64,000 nucleotides of DNA from Erginobacter sp964587835 (GTDB lineage: Bacteria > Auribacterota > Erginobacteria > Erginobacterales > Erginobacteraceae). The notes beneath the pieces are model-generated. The model did no database searches, had not been told where the DNA came from, and saw nothing but the letters and a program-made list of their open reading frames with translations. The translations under genes and the position numbers were made by a program. The DNA lies in NCBI GenBank assembly GCA_964587835.1, contig CAZPMN010000010.1, forward strand, positions 1 to 64,000, in the 5' to 3' direction. Every line of letters starts with the position of its first letter. Positions within the stretch are counted from its first letter, which is position 1. Below, in pieces: positions 41,189-49,489 of this stretch.

Positions 41189-41691
41189 CCGTCACCGATC
41201 GGAAGCCTGAGCAGCCTCCGGTAAGCGAGAAAGAAACGGGCGACCAGCCGCCCGGTTCCGGTGATCCCCCAGGCGTCGTATTCCCAGGAGACCAGCCCGT
41301 CCTCCACCAGATCGTCGAAGCGGTCGGAGAACATCGCTTCCCGGGGAAAGATGCCGTCGATCTCTTCCCGGGACAAGCCGCGCGACCGGTTCCGGTGGAC
41401 TTCCAGCACGATCTTGAGCGAGGGACAACCCGCCTGGATCGGGGGATAGGTCATAATATAGGCGGCGGAAAGGGCAGAGAGCCAGAGGTAGGAGAGGAGC
41501 CAGGCCCCGCCCTCCGCCGCCCGGATGCCGAGGAAGATTCCCAGGTAGACCAGCCCCGGCAGGAGGATGAAGATGATCACCAGCCACATCATCTCCCGCG
41601 GCGGTTTCCTCCAGCGCCAGAGAATTACGTGGAGGAGCAGGGACGCCAGGAACCCGGCGGTTCCCCAGGCGATTAAGGATGGGGTTACCAT
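41185..41691 (-). CDS. Small membrane protein with winged-helix-like tail, 168 aa, unknown
   Basis: Helices at about residues 5-25, 35-55 and 65-85 (TAGFLASLLLHVILW, WLVIIFILLPGLVYLGIFLG, YLWLSALSAAYIM), then a tail LKIVLEVHRNRSRGLSREEIDGIF...FDDLVEDGLVSWEYDAWGITGTGRLV. The tail resembles a MarR/winged-helix core (helix, helix, then a wing ending G-ITGTG). It may sense or bind a partner at the membrane; there is no sequence proof of DNA binding. It is first of the two-gene unit, with its own strong promoter at 41699-41727 and no Shine-Dalgarno. Confidence 0.65.
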   Translation of the reverse strand: MVTPSLIAWGTAGFLASLLLHVILWRWRKPPREMMWLVIIFILLPGLVYLGIFLGIRAAEGGAWLLSYLWLSALSAAYIMTYPPIQAGCPSLKIVLEVHRNRSRGLSREEIDGIFPREAMFSDRFDDLVEDGLVSWEYDAWGITGTGRLVARFFLAYRRLLRLPIGDG

Positions 41692-41698
41692 ACGTCAG

Positions 41699-41727
41699 AT
41701 ACTATCAGGGTGACGGGAGTTTGACAA
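41699..41727 (-). promoter_or_regulatory. Sigma70-type promoter giving a leaderless mRNA
   Basis: On the minus strand: TTGTCA (41722-41727), a 17-bp spacer, TAGTAT (41699-41704), then 7 nt to ATG 41691. Transcription should begin at or within 1-2 nt of the start codon. Confidence 0.65.
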
Positions 41728-41796
41728 GAAAGTCGGCCGGCCGTTCCATCTCCCGGCCCGCGGGGAGCCCGCCCGGGCCGGGGGCGTCGTCGCCGA

Positions 41797-44136
41797 TCAG
41801 ACCCGCGGCCGCCGCGATCCGGTGACGGCGGCCGCGACGAAGAGAAAGAGCAGCCACTGGACGAGGAAGAAGAGGAGGTAGCAGTCGTGTGCGACCCGCA
41901 GTTCCAGGCGGAGATCGCCCGCCCCGACCGGGATGCCGGTGAGGGCGCAGTTTACGGGATACGCCGGGGCCGGCTTCCCGTTGAGAAAGGCCCTGGCCTC
42001 CAGGCCCCGGTTCAGCGGGGTAACGACCAGCCCCGGCCCGGCGGCGGAACATTGACCGGCTATCCCGGTAAAACCGACCGCAAATTCAAGGTCCTGAATC
42101 CCCTGACCGGGGGGGGCGGCCTCTCCGGACGGACCTCCTCCCGGACCGATCGGGGTAACCGCCGGGATGTCGGGGTGGAGGGAGAGGTAACGGCAGACCT
42201 GCTCGGGTTCCCCGGCCTGCCGAGGATCGAGGCGGCGGAAGACCGGGGTCAGGTAGGGGCGGGGAGGGATCGCCCTTTCGCCGCAGAGTCGGTTGAGGTG
42301 ATAGCGGTCGCGATACTGGAAGACGGAGCTGGCCGAGAAATTGTCCCGTTCAAAGAACATCTCCTGCAGTCCGGCCGGTTGTTCCCGGCTGGGGAACAGG
42401 GAAAGGTATCTCCGGCCGTAAAGCGCGGTGTCGAAGACCTGGAAGAAGACCGTTCCTGCAACCAGTATGGTGACGACCCGCCGGGGCCGCCGGCCGCTCA
42501 TACCCAGGATCCGGCTGATCCCGATCGCGGCCAGGAGGGAAAGGCAGTAGTTGATCATCGGGAAGAAATGCACCCATTGCCGGAAGACGTCGAAGAAGGG
42601 TATCCCGAGCTGATAAAAATAGCGGGGGAAGGGGAGGGGAGAATTAATGCCGATGCTGAGCAGGGCGAAGACGGCGGCCAGTATCCCGACCAGCCCCGCG
42701 GCCGGCAGTCCCAGAATCAGCCCCACCACCGCCAGGATCAGTCCGGGCCTCCCGACGAAAAAAGCGCAACGGTCGCTGACATCGATGGGGGGCCTTTCCC
42801 CGTTCACCGCACTCCAGCGGGGTTGCCAGTACTGGAGAAGGTAGGCGGGGGCGGCGGAGGAGGCTCCCCTCTGCAGGTTAAGATACTCCGGCAAATTTCG
42901 CGGGCGCTCGCCGATATCCATCTTCCTCAGCCCGCTGGCCAGGCGGGGGGACTCCCGCCAGAGATAGACCGCCGGCCCGGCCGCCAGCAGGGCCAGGAGC
43001 AGGGCGGACAGGAGATATCTCTTTCCGGATCCGACCAGCGCCCCGGGCCGGATCAGGCCGGCCGCGGCCAGCCCGGCGGCGGCCAGGGCCAGGCTGATTG
43101 ACTGGATCTGGGGATAGTGGAGGGTCAATCCCAGGCCGAAGACCGTTCCGGCGGCCAGCAGGCAGAAGGGCCGGCGCCCGGAATCCAGGAGCAGGAGGAC
43201 AAACCAGGGAAGGAGATAGGCGGTGGCCACCGCCTGTTCCTGGTGGAAGGTTATTCCGGTTCCGCCCAGACTGATCATCAGGACCCCGAGGAAGGCCCCC
43301 GTCCGGTTGCCGGTAATCTTCCTCAAGACCATCCACCAGCCGAGGGAGAAGGTGACGGTGCCCAGCAGGTACTGGATTTTATAGAGGACCGCCGGGGGGA
43401 TGGGGAAGAGGGAGTAGAGGAAGTATCCGGCGGCCCGGTGGGGAAGGGAGAAGAAGAAGTTGATATGAAAGAAGCCGATCCGGATTCCCCCGCTCTGGGG
43501 GAGCCAGGGCGGCAGGAACTCCCCCGCGGCAAAGGAACGGGCGATAAACTTGAAGACCGGCTCGTGGAACCACATACTGTCACCTTCCAGGGTCTCCGGG
43601 GAGACGGCATAGGCGGCCCCGAAGGCCAGGTAGGGCAGGCAGGCGAGGAGGAAAGCCCGGGCTTCTCCGCCCCTGTCCAGCAGGGGCAGCGAGGCCAGGG
43701 CCGCCGCGGCCAGGAGTCCGGAGAATATCAATCCGTTCCCTTCCCCGAACCATCCGCCGGTCTTGATCAGGACCGCGGCCCCGGAGAGGATAAAGGGGAG
43801 GGACGCCTTCCAGGCGCCGGATCGGGGGCGTTCCGCGGGCGCCGGACGCAAGCTTTCCCCATCGTTCCGGCGGAGCAGGAGGATCACGGCCAGGGCCATC
43901 AGGGCGTAGGAAGCGGCCACCGTTGCCGCGTTGACCGGAGAAGCCAGGAACCGGGAGGAGGGGGGGCAGGCTGCAGAAGCCAGCAGCGCGGACCCCAACA
44001 GGAGCGCGGGAAAGACCGCGAAGGCCAGGAGAGTCCTTCTCCCCGGCGGGCACTTTCCTTTCAGCGCCCGGTCAAGGGCTCCGGACAGGATCAGGGTCCC
44101 GCCGGCCAGGAAGATAATGTTGAGAAAGGAGATCAC
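41797..44136 (-). CDS. Polytopic membrane protein, YfhO/GT-C-like, 779 aa
   Basis: About twelve hydrophobic segments. After an N-terminal group of helices (to about residue 170) comes an outer loop SPETLEGDSMWFHEPVFKFIARSFAAGEFLPPWLPQSGG, the position and style of the YfhO 'PLW.P..GG' motif. A second loop has LNLQRGASSAAPAYLLQYWQPRWS. The C-terminal outer domain (DLEFAVGFTGIAGQC...ARAFLNGKPAPAYPVN, then a final helix) fits a diverged YfhO end. It has more N-terminal helices than the other family members here. A glycan transfer role is inferred. Confidence 0.75.
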   Translation of the reverse strand: MISFLNIIFLAGGTLILSGALDRALKGKCPPGRRTLLAFAVFPALLLGSALLASAACPPSSRFLASPVNAATVAASYALMALAVILLLRRNDGESLRPAPAERPRSGAWKASLPFILSGAAVLIKTGGWFGEGNGLIFSGLLAAAALASLPLLDRGGEARAFLLACLPYLAFGAAYAVSPETLEGDSMWFHEPVFKFIARSFAAGEFLPPWLPQSGGIRIGFFHINFFFSLPHRAAGYFLYSLFPIPPAVLYKIQYLLGTVTFSLGWWMVLRKITGNRTGAFLGVLMISLGGTGITFHQEQAVATAYLLPWFVLLLLDSGRRPFCLLAAGTVFGLGLTLHYPQIQSISLALAAAGLAAAGLIRPGALVGSGKRYLLSALLLALLAAGPAVYLWRESPRLASGLRKMDIGERPRNLPEYLNLQRGASSAAPAYLLQYWQPRWSAVNGERPPIDVSDRCAFFVGRPGLILAVVGLILGLPAAGLVGILAAVFALLSIGINSPLPFPRYFYQLGIPFFDVFRQWVHFFPMINYCLSLLAAIGISRILGMSGRRPRRVVTILVAGTVFFQVFDTALYGRRYLSLFPSREQPAGLQEMFFERDNFSASSVFQYRDRYHLNRLCGERAIPPRPYLTPVFRRLDPRQAGEPEQVCRYLSLHPDIPAVTPIGPGGGPSGEAAPPGQGIQDLEFAVGFTGIAGQCSAAGPGLVVTPLNRGLEARAFLNGKPAPAYPVNCALTGIPVGAGDLRLELRVAHDCYLLFFLVQWLLFLFVAAAVTGSRRPRV

Positions 44137-44378
44137 GTGATCAGGCCTCCCGGCCGCCGGACGGCAATATCGGGCCCGGCGGTTCCGGATCCGCCCCGGC
44201 CCGCCGGCGGTGCCGTCAGCGGCCGTCAGTATCGGTCACCAGCATCTGCTACTATACCCGTTAACCGGAGAGAAGTTAAGATCATATATAACGCGGCTTG
44301 AAATTCAGACCGGCTCATTTTGTCGGGACCGGGGACCCCTCCAATTTGATTTGACCGATCGACTGTCGGCAACTTATT

Positions 44379-44887
44379 ATGACTGAAATCTGTTCGGGAT
44401 CCTGCAGCCGACGGAACCGCGGAAAATTTCAGAGAGGGGATTCCCCCGAGAGAGCTCAGGTGGATTATAACGGTCTCTATGCGCAGATGGTCAAGCTGCG
44501 GAACTGGCACTGGTGGTTCCGGGTTCACTATGCCTGGATCCGCGACCTGCTCTCTCCCTACCTGGTCCCGCGGGCGCGGGTCCTGGACATCGGCTGCGGA
44601 CCGGGGCGGTCCCGTCCGACCTGAAGGCGGAGGACCTGCCGGGGAATTATTTCACCGAGGCCACCTGCCGGATCCCCCGGCGCCGGATCATCGAAAACAT
44701 CCAGTACCTGTTTTATTTTTTTGTCAGGTTTCCCCGGTTCTATCGCGGATTCCGTTGGCTGGTCTATCTCCCGGTCCCCCTGAAACCGGTTCGTTACGTC
44801 GGCCTGTTCTTCTGGTTCAAGAACTGGAAACGGATGCGTTACCTGGAGACGATCCGCTACTTCTGGAGATTTCGTAAATCGAGGTAG
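44379..44887 (+). pseudogene. Chimeric gene remnant: methyltransferase N-terminus joined out of frame to another protein's C-terminus
   Basis: From 44379 the frame reads YNGLYAQMVKLRNWHWWFR...LVPRARVLDIGCGPG, the start of a class I SAM methyltransferase, and breaks at about 44610. From about 44620 another frame reads LKAEDLPGNYFTEATCRIP...RYFWRFRKSR to the stop at 44885-44887. That piece is rich in aromatic and basic residues, like the C-terminal tail of B12-binding radical SAM proteins (tentative). A deletion with a frame change has fused two genes, and no full product is possible. It lies beside a repeat and the IS element, which may have caused the loss. Confidence 0.7.
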
Positions 44888-44895
44888 GGGATTAT

Positions 44896-44961
44896 ACTGT
44901 AGGGGTTTAGGTCCTGGGGCCACCAACCTAAACGCCTATAGCCTAAATCCCTACAGCCTAA
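44896..44961. repeat. Family E repeat, interrupted by the IS element (left part)
   Basis: The left arm ACTGTAGGGGTTTAGG (44896-44911) and inverse units CCTAAACGCC and CCTAAATCCCTACAGCCTAA run up to 44961. The rest of the right arm (CTAAACCCCTAAACCCCTAA) continues at 46639-46660 beyond the IS, so the IS inserted into this repeat. Confidence 0.75.
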
Positions 44962-46638
44962 CCCGAATTATTCATGAGGCTTAAAAAAGCAGTCGTTTTC
45001 TTGATGTGATTTGTCAGGAAGTTATCAGACCCCGGTCAGAGATACGACGGGGTGTGGTTTGACGCGGGATTTGGGGCCAAAACAGCCAATAATCACTGGA
45101 GCAAAATAGACCCCTCCCAATTTGTTCTTTGACAGGCGGTAATGGAGAGACGTTTTTGACGTCATCCGGATGCCGCTCCCATATTTATTGCGCACTTCAT
45201 CCAGATATCGGCCCAGGGGTGGTGGGCGGTAAAGTTGGCCACGATCCGTCGGGTCGATTCACGCACCACCACGGCGATCTTCAAGAGACATTCGCGCAGG
45301 GTATGCATCGTCGCTGAAGCCAGTCTCCTGTCAACGATGTGTTCCTGAAGAGACTGCATCAGGATAAAGGCGGCCAGCGACCACGTCACCCTGAGCTGGT
45401 TGGCCAAAAAGGAGGAGCAACTGGTCCGGCCCAGGGCGAGGTCATTTTTAAAGTCCTTGATCGTGTTCTCGATAATGCTGTGGCCGTAATAAAAGTTGAA
45501 GACGCCCTGAGGTCCGTAATTGCCTTTGAGGTTGGTCACGATATAGCGGTCATTGTCCCGGAAGTCGCCGTCCTTGAGCAGAACTTCGGCTTTGTAAGCC
45601 ACGCGGCGCGGCTGTTTCCAGGTGCCGGCTTGATACAGAGTTTCCCGGTGCTAGGTCTCGCTGCGATTGAACTTGTGAGCCCGGGCCCGGGAGATGGCCA
45701 TGCCTCGGGCGGAGTGGCCCTTCAGCACAGAGTTGGAAGCGATTGATATGGAGTAAATAATGCGTTCATCTTCCAGCCAGTCCATTAGCCAGGGTGTGGC
45801 GAATGCCGCGTCGGCGCGGAAGAAGATGGTGGACTTGGGAAAGAATTGGCGGACCAGGGGAATAACCCTTTTCAGTATGGGAAGGGTTCCTTCCCCTTCC
45901 TTGCCGCGAATGACGCCGGGACGCAGTACAAGGGCGAAAGGATATTTTCTGGTCTCCCGACCGAAAGAGATGGTCACGACCAGGGGAAGGTAGCACGAGG
46001 TGTCGTAGTAGCCATTAAAGAACGTCAACTGCTGAGCGCCATAGGTCGGGTCGCAGGTCGGATCGATGTCGATAATTACCCGCTGGCGATGTTTGCCCTT
46101 GCAACGCCGGGCCTGCTCCCGGAGAACAACTTTCGCCATCTGGCGGGAGATCGATATCAACTGGGCTTCGGTAACGCTGTTTTCCAGCCGGGAGAGGGTC
46201 GGCTGAGAAGCCAGGTCGGCGCCGGAAATCGGGTCTCGATCGCAGAGGGCCTTCATAATGGGATCGCCTTTTAAATGCTGGGCATCGTTGCAGTCGGGAT
46301 ATCCCGAAGCCAGGCCGAAGACTCTCTGCCGGACGAGATCGAGAACCTCGTGGCGCACCTTTTCCGGTTGTCTTTTGTCGATGATGGCTCCGGCGATGGC
46401 CTCGGTCAGCCCCAGCTTTTTGTCGACGACCTTGAGCAGGAGAGAGCCTCCATTGGAGCCCATCTGTTCCTTGGAAAAGCTGACAGAAAGCAGCTTGGAA
46501 AATATTGCTGGGAAAAAAACAGTCTGTTGTGGTAGATTGGTCATGGGAAAGCTCCTTTTGTTTGCCGAAACAATTGCATTCTAACTGAATGCGGGGAGCT
46601 TTCCCATTTTTTTGTTCAAACCTTATGAATAATTCGGG
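44962..46638 (-). mobile_element. IS1380-family insertion sequence, 1677 bp, with 4-bp target duplication
   Basis: The terminal inverted repeats CCCGAATTATTCATGAGGCTT (left) and CCCGAATTATTCATAAGGTTT (right, minus strand) match at 18 or more positions. They are flanked on both sides by CTAA (44958-44961 and 46639-46642), the expected 4-bp target duplication. One transposase gene reads on the minus strand. The intact ends and exact duplication indicate a fairly recent insertion, but the transposase carries a nonsense codon. Confidence 0.85.
45162..46544 (-). pseudogene. IS1380-family transposase with one in-frame nonsense codon
   Basis: The two halves (46544-45651 and 45650-45162) are in the same frame, separated only by a TAG at 45651-45653. 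Readthrough gives about 460 residues, normal for IS1380. The DDE-type core is visible: VIIDIDPTCDPTYG (first Asp), STIFFRADAAFATPWLMDWL (second Asp), and in the second half HSIIENTIKDFKNDL (the Glu region). The context SET-stop-HRETLYQAGTW suggests a single CAG-to-TAG change. Unless the TAG is read through, the element cannot move by itself. Confidence 0.88.
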
Positions 46639-46663
46639 CTAAACCCCTAAACCCCTAACCACT

Positions 46664-48796
46664 ATGCCCACATTCGGAAAACAACGAGCCAACAATTCAT
46701 CCGGGGGTAGGCTTCTTCCGGCCGAGCTGATTTCGATCATCTTCGCTCTCATCGCCCTGGGGATTTTCTGGTTCTTCCTTATCCGTCACCCGGTGGACTG
46801 GCTCCAGCCGGAGACGCTTCGGTTGCGGTATTACGGGCTCCAGGCCGGTTTGCGGGAGGGACCGCTGTCCGCGGCCTTCAACCGGTATGATCTGGAAAAG
46901 CCGCTGGTCTGGGAGGCCCAGGGGGGAATGTTCGACGGGCGCTACCCGATTATGCTCCTCGACGCCCTGATCCCCAAGATCTATCAGCCGTTTTATTCCC
47001 TCTGGGGGCCTTCCCTGCGGGAACCAATTAATCTGGTTCTGATCCTGCTGACCTGGATTTTTCTCTTTCTCCTGATCCGGGAATGGTTCGGATCCCGTTC
47101 GGCGGCCCTAATCGCCGCTTCGTCCTGGCTGCTCACCTCCCAGACCCTCCTCGATGCACACTTTCCCATCCGGCCGAATATGGCGATTCTTACCCTTCTG
47201 CTGGTCTATCTATTCTGGGAATTGATCCGGCTGCGTCGGATCGAGAATAAATGGCCGGGATTGGTCCGGGTCAGTATTGCCCTGACTGCGGCGGTCTATT
47301 GCCACGAGTTCGGCTTCAACTTCGTTCCCCTGGTCTGGATCCTCCTCTGTCTGGAACATCGACATTTCCGGGGCTGGCTCCTGGCCGGACTGGGGGTCAG
47401 CCTGATCCCCTGGGCGGTATACCTGGTCGCCCTTCTCTGGATCCTTCCCCCTCTGGCCGCCCGGGTGGTCGGGTGTGCCCCGCCGATGGACTGGATGACC
47501 GGCGGCATGGCCCCGCTCCTGGCCGATCCGTTTGTGATCTTGTCCCGGGTCCGGGATTTCGTCCTGGTGGGGGTCCGGGAGATGTTCAACCAGAACCTGG
47601 GAGCGGGGGTCCACCTGTCGCCGCTTTTCCGCCTCGCCGGTCCCCTGGCCGTCGTCGTGGTTCTCCTGATGGGCGACCGGAGATCCTGGCGGGCCGCCCT
47701 CGTCCCCCTGGTTCCGGCGGTTCTCTACTTTCTGGCCGTGGCTCTCCTGATGTTCCCAGTGATCCCGTCAACGGTGGAGATGCCGGTTTACTATTACTCC
47801 ACGATCATCGTCCTGTTCATCCCTCCCCTGGGCGCTTTCCTCTCCGGGATCTCTTCCCGGGGTGCGACGAGAAGATGGCTCCTGCTCGGTGCGGCGCTGC
47901 TGGTTGTCGGGGTATTGAACTACCGCCAGAGTTCCCTGGTCCTGGAGGAGATGCCGGCGGCATTCGGTTTCCACGGCCAGGCCCGGGATTATACCCGGGA
48001 CGTCCTATCCCTGCCGCCGCTCCGCCGGGCCGAGTCGTTTTTCGCCGGCCGCGGGCCGATTTACCCGGCCTATCCCCGTCCCCGGGCCTTCGATATCTCC
48101 CGGCGCTGGGACATAATGCTCCGGGTCTGGCACGGCCAGGCCGAGCATATTTTCTCGATGATGATGCCGGTCCTCAACCTGAGGCTCTATGAAAGCGATT
48201 ACCTGATCGGGGATCCAGGCGAATTCGCCGCCCTGGAACCGGAGCAACCGGGCGAATACGAAAGCCGGGCCCGGCTGTACTGGGATATGCCTGCTCGCCA
48301 CCTCGTTGACCTCGGCCGACTGCGCGTTACCGATCTGCCGCCCGATCATCTCCCCGGGGCGTGGCGGAGTCTTGATCCGCCCGCGGATCTGGCGACGGTG
48401 ATTCGGGGGGAAGTCGGTCCGGGCCTGCTCGGCGAACAATTGCGGGCGCTTCTCCCGCCCGGACGGTGGGGTTTGGAGATTGCCGTTCCGGATGATCTTG
48501 CCGGCCAAAGCGTTCGGGTCTGCTCCTGCCTGCGGGCGGACCTGATGCCCTCCGGGCCGGATGACGTGATGGACAGAGTAACCCCGCTTCCTCTTCGGTC
48601 CTGCCGGATCCTGATCCGGGACGGGGAGGGGAGGGAGGTCTTTTCCGGCCGGCAAACTTACGGCTGGTCTTACCAACTCTTTCAGGTTACACTGCCGTGG
48701 TCGGAAAAGTGGGAATTGGTGATCGAAAGCGAAGGAGAAGTCGAGGTGCTGGGCCCGGCATTAGCGGGGGGAGGGGATGAGGCTGTAGATGATTAG
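46664..48796 (+). CDS. Polytopic membrane protein, GT-C-like, 710 aa
   Basis: The first helix (LISIIFALIALGIFWFFLI) is followed by an outer loop with FNRYDLEKPLVWEAQGGMFDGRYPIMLLDAL, about eight to ten further helices, and a C-terminal soluble domain of about 270 residues. That domain ends with a beta-rich part (LEIAVPDDLAGQSVRVCSCL...LLIRDGEGREVFSG-like). The acidic first loop and layout suit a GT-C transferase, but I do not recognise the family. It starts shortly after the IS element and family E repeat. Its last codons (EAVDD-stop) lie in a family E repeat arm. Confidence 0.65.
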   Translation: MPTFGKQRANNSSGGRLLPAELISIIFALIALGIFWFFLIRHPVDWLQPETLRLRYYGLQAGLREGPLSAAFNRYDLEKPLVWEAQGGMFDGRYPIMLLDALIPKIYQPFYSLWGPSLREPINLVLILLTWIFLFLLIREWFGSRSAALIAASSWLLTSQTLLDAHFPIRPNMAILTLLLVYLFWELIRLRRIENKWPGLVRVSIALTAAVYCHEFGFNFVPLVWILLCLEHRHFRGWLLAGLGVSLIPWAVYLVALLWILPPLAARVVGCAPPMDWMTGGMAPLLADPFVILSRVRDFVLVGVREMFNQNLGAGVHLSPLFRLAGPLAVVVVLLMGDRRSWRAALVPLVPAVLYFLAVALLMFPVIPSTVEMPVYYYSTIIVLFIPPLGAFLSGISSRGATRRWLLLGAALLVVGVLNYRQSSLVLEEMPAAFGFHGQARDYTRDVLSLPPLRRAESFFAGRGPIYPAYPRPRAFDISRRWDIMLRVWHGQAEHIFSMMMPVLNLRLYESDYLIGDPGEFAALEPEQPGEYESRARLYWDMPARHLVDLGRLRVTDLPPDHLPGAWRSLDPPADLATVIRGEVGPGLLGEQLRALLPPGRWGLEIAVPDDLAGQSVRVCSCLRADLMPSGPDDVMDRVTPLPLRSCRILIRDGEGREVFSGRQTYGWSYQLFQVTLPWSEKWELVIESEGEVEVLGPALAGGGDEAVDD

Positions 48797-48894
48797 GGCA
48801 GGCGGCAATCGGTCAAAGACATAAACCTCTAACCCCCTACAGCCTAAACCCCTAATCCCTTACAGCCTAAACTCCTAACTCCCTAAACCCCTCC
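48781..48894. repeat. Family E repeat, inverted-arm pair
   Basis: The left arm GGCTGTAGATGATTAGGG (48781-48798) overlaps the stop of the 46664 gene. The right arm at 48832-48894 is a run of CCTAAACCCCTAATCCC-type units. No gene lies between them. It is the same family as 44896-44961 and 46639-46660. Confidence 0.75.
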
Positions 48895-48895
48895 C

Positions 48896-49486
48896 ATGCG
48901 CTCTCCGATCTACTGGCACCGCGGTATCTACCGCAACACCTACGGCCGTTCCCACCCTGATTTCGAGGGGCGATACCGCCTGCTCGCGGGCCTGATCAAA
49001 CCGGGTTCGACGGTTCTCGATCTCTGTTGCGGGGACGCGCGCCTCTATACCCATTACCTGAGCGCCGCCGGCTGCCGCTATACCGGGATCGACCTCAGCC
49101 TGGCGATGGCCCCCCACCCCATCCATAACCTCCTGATCAAGGGCAGTGCCGCCGAACTCGAACTGCCCGTCAGCGATTACGTGGTGATGATGGAGTCCCT
49201 CTACCACTTTTACGCCGAAGTGGAGAAGCATCTCGAGCGGATGCTGGCGGCCGCCCGGGAGAAGGTGATCATTCTCGAACAGGTCCAGAACCGGATCACC
49301 CGGCTGCCGAAATGGCTTAACCATCTCTTGAGCAATCCCGGCAACGGCAGTGGTGATTTCCGCTTTCAGCGCTCCCGGCTGGAGGAGGCGGTCCGGAAGG
49401 TGGATCCGGAAGCCAGGCTATCCCGGGAGATCGAGGGTTATGACCTCCTGATCGTGATGGACGGCCGGGCCGGGACCGGAAGTTGA
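48896..49486 (+). CDS. Class I SAM-dependent methyltransferase, 196 aa
   Basis: VLDLCCGDARL is motif I (SAM binding) and YTGIDLSLAM carries the acidic residue that holds the SAM ribose. VMMESLYHFYAEVEKHLERML matches motif IV and its following helix. It is short but complete for small-molecule methyltransferases and may methylate a sugar or lipid carrier. It begins 2 bp after a family E repeat and ends 3 bp before the next gene, so the two are probably co-transcribed. Confidence 0.82.
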   Translation: MRSPIYWHRGIYRNTYGRSHPDFEGRYRLLAGLIKPGSTVLDLCCGDARLYTHYLSAAGCRYTGIDLSLAMAPHPIHNLLIKGSAAELELPVSDYVVMMESLYHFYAEVEKHLERMLAAAREKVIILEQVQNRITRLPKWLNHLLSNPGNGSGDFRFQRSRLEEAVRKVDPEARLSREIEGYDLLIVMDGRAGTGS

Positions 49487-49489
49487 CCG

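Noticed and set aside
45162..46544. Two separate transposase genes
   Set aside because: Both parts are in one frame with only a TAG between them, and together they match the length and motifs of one IS1380 transposase.
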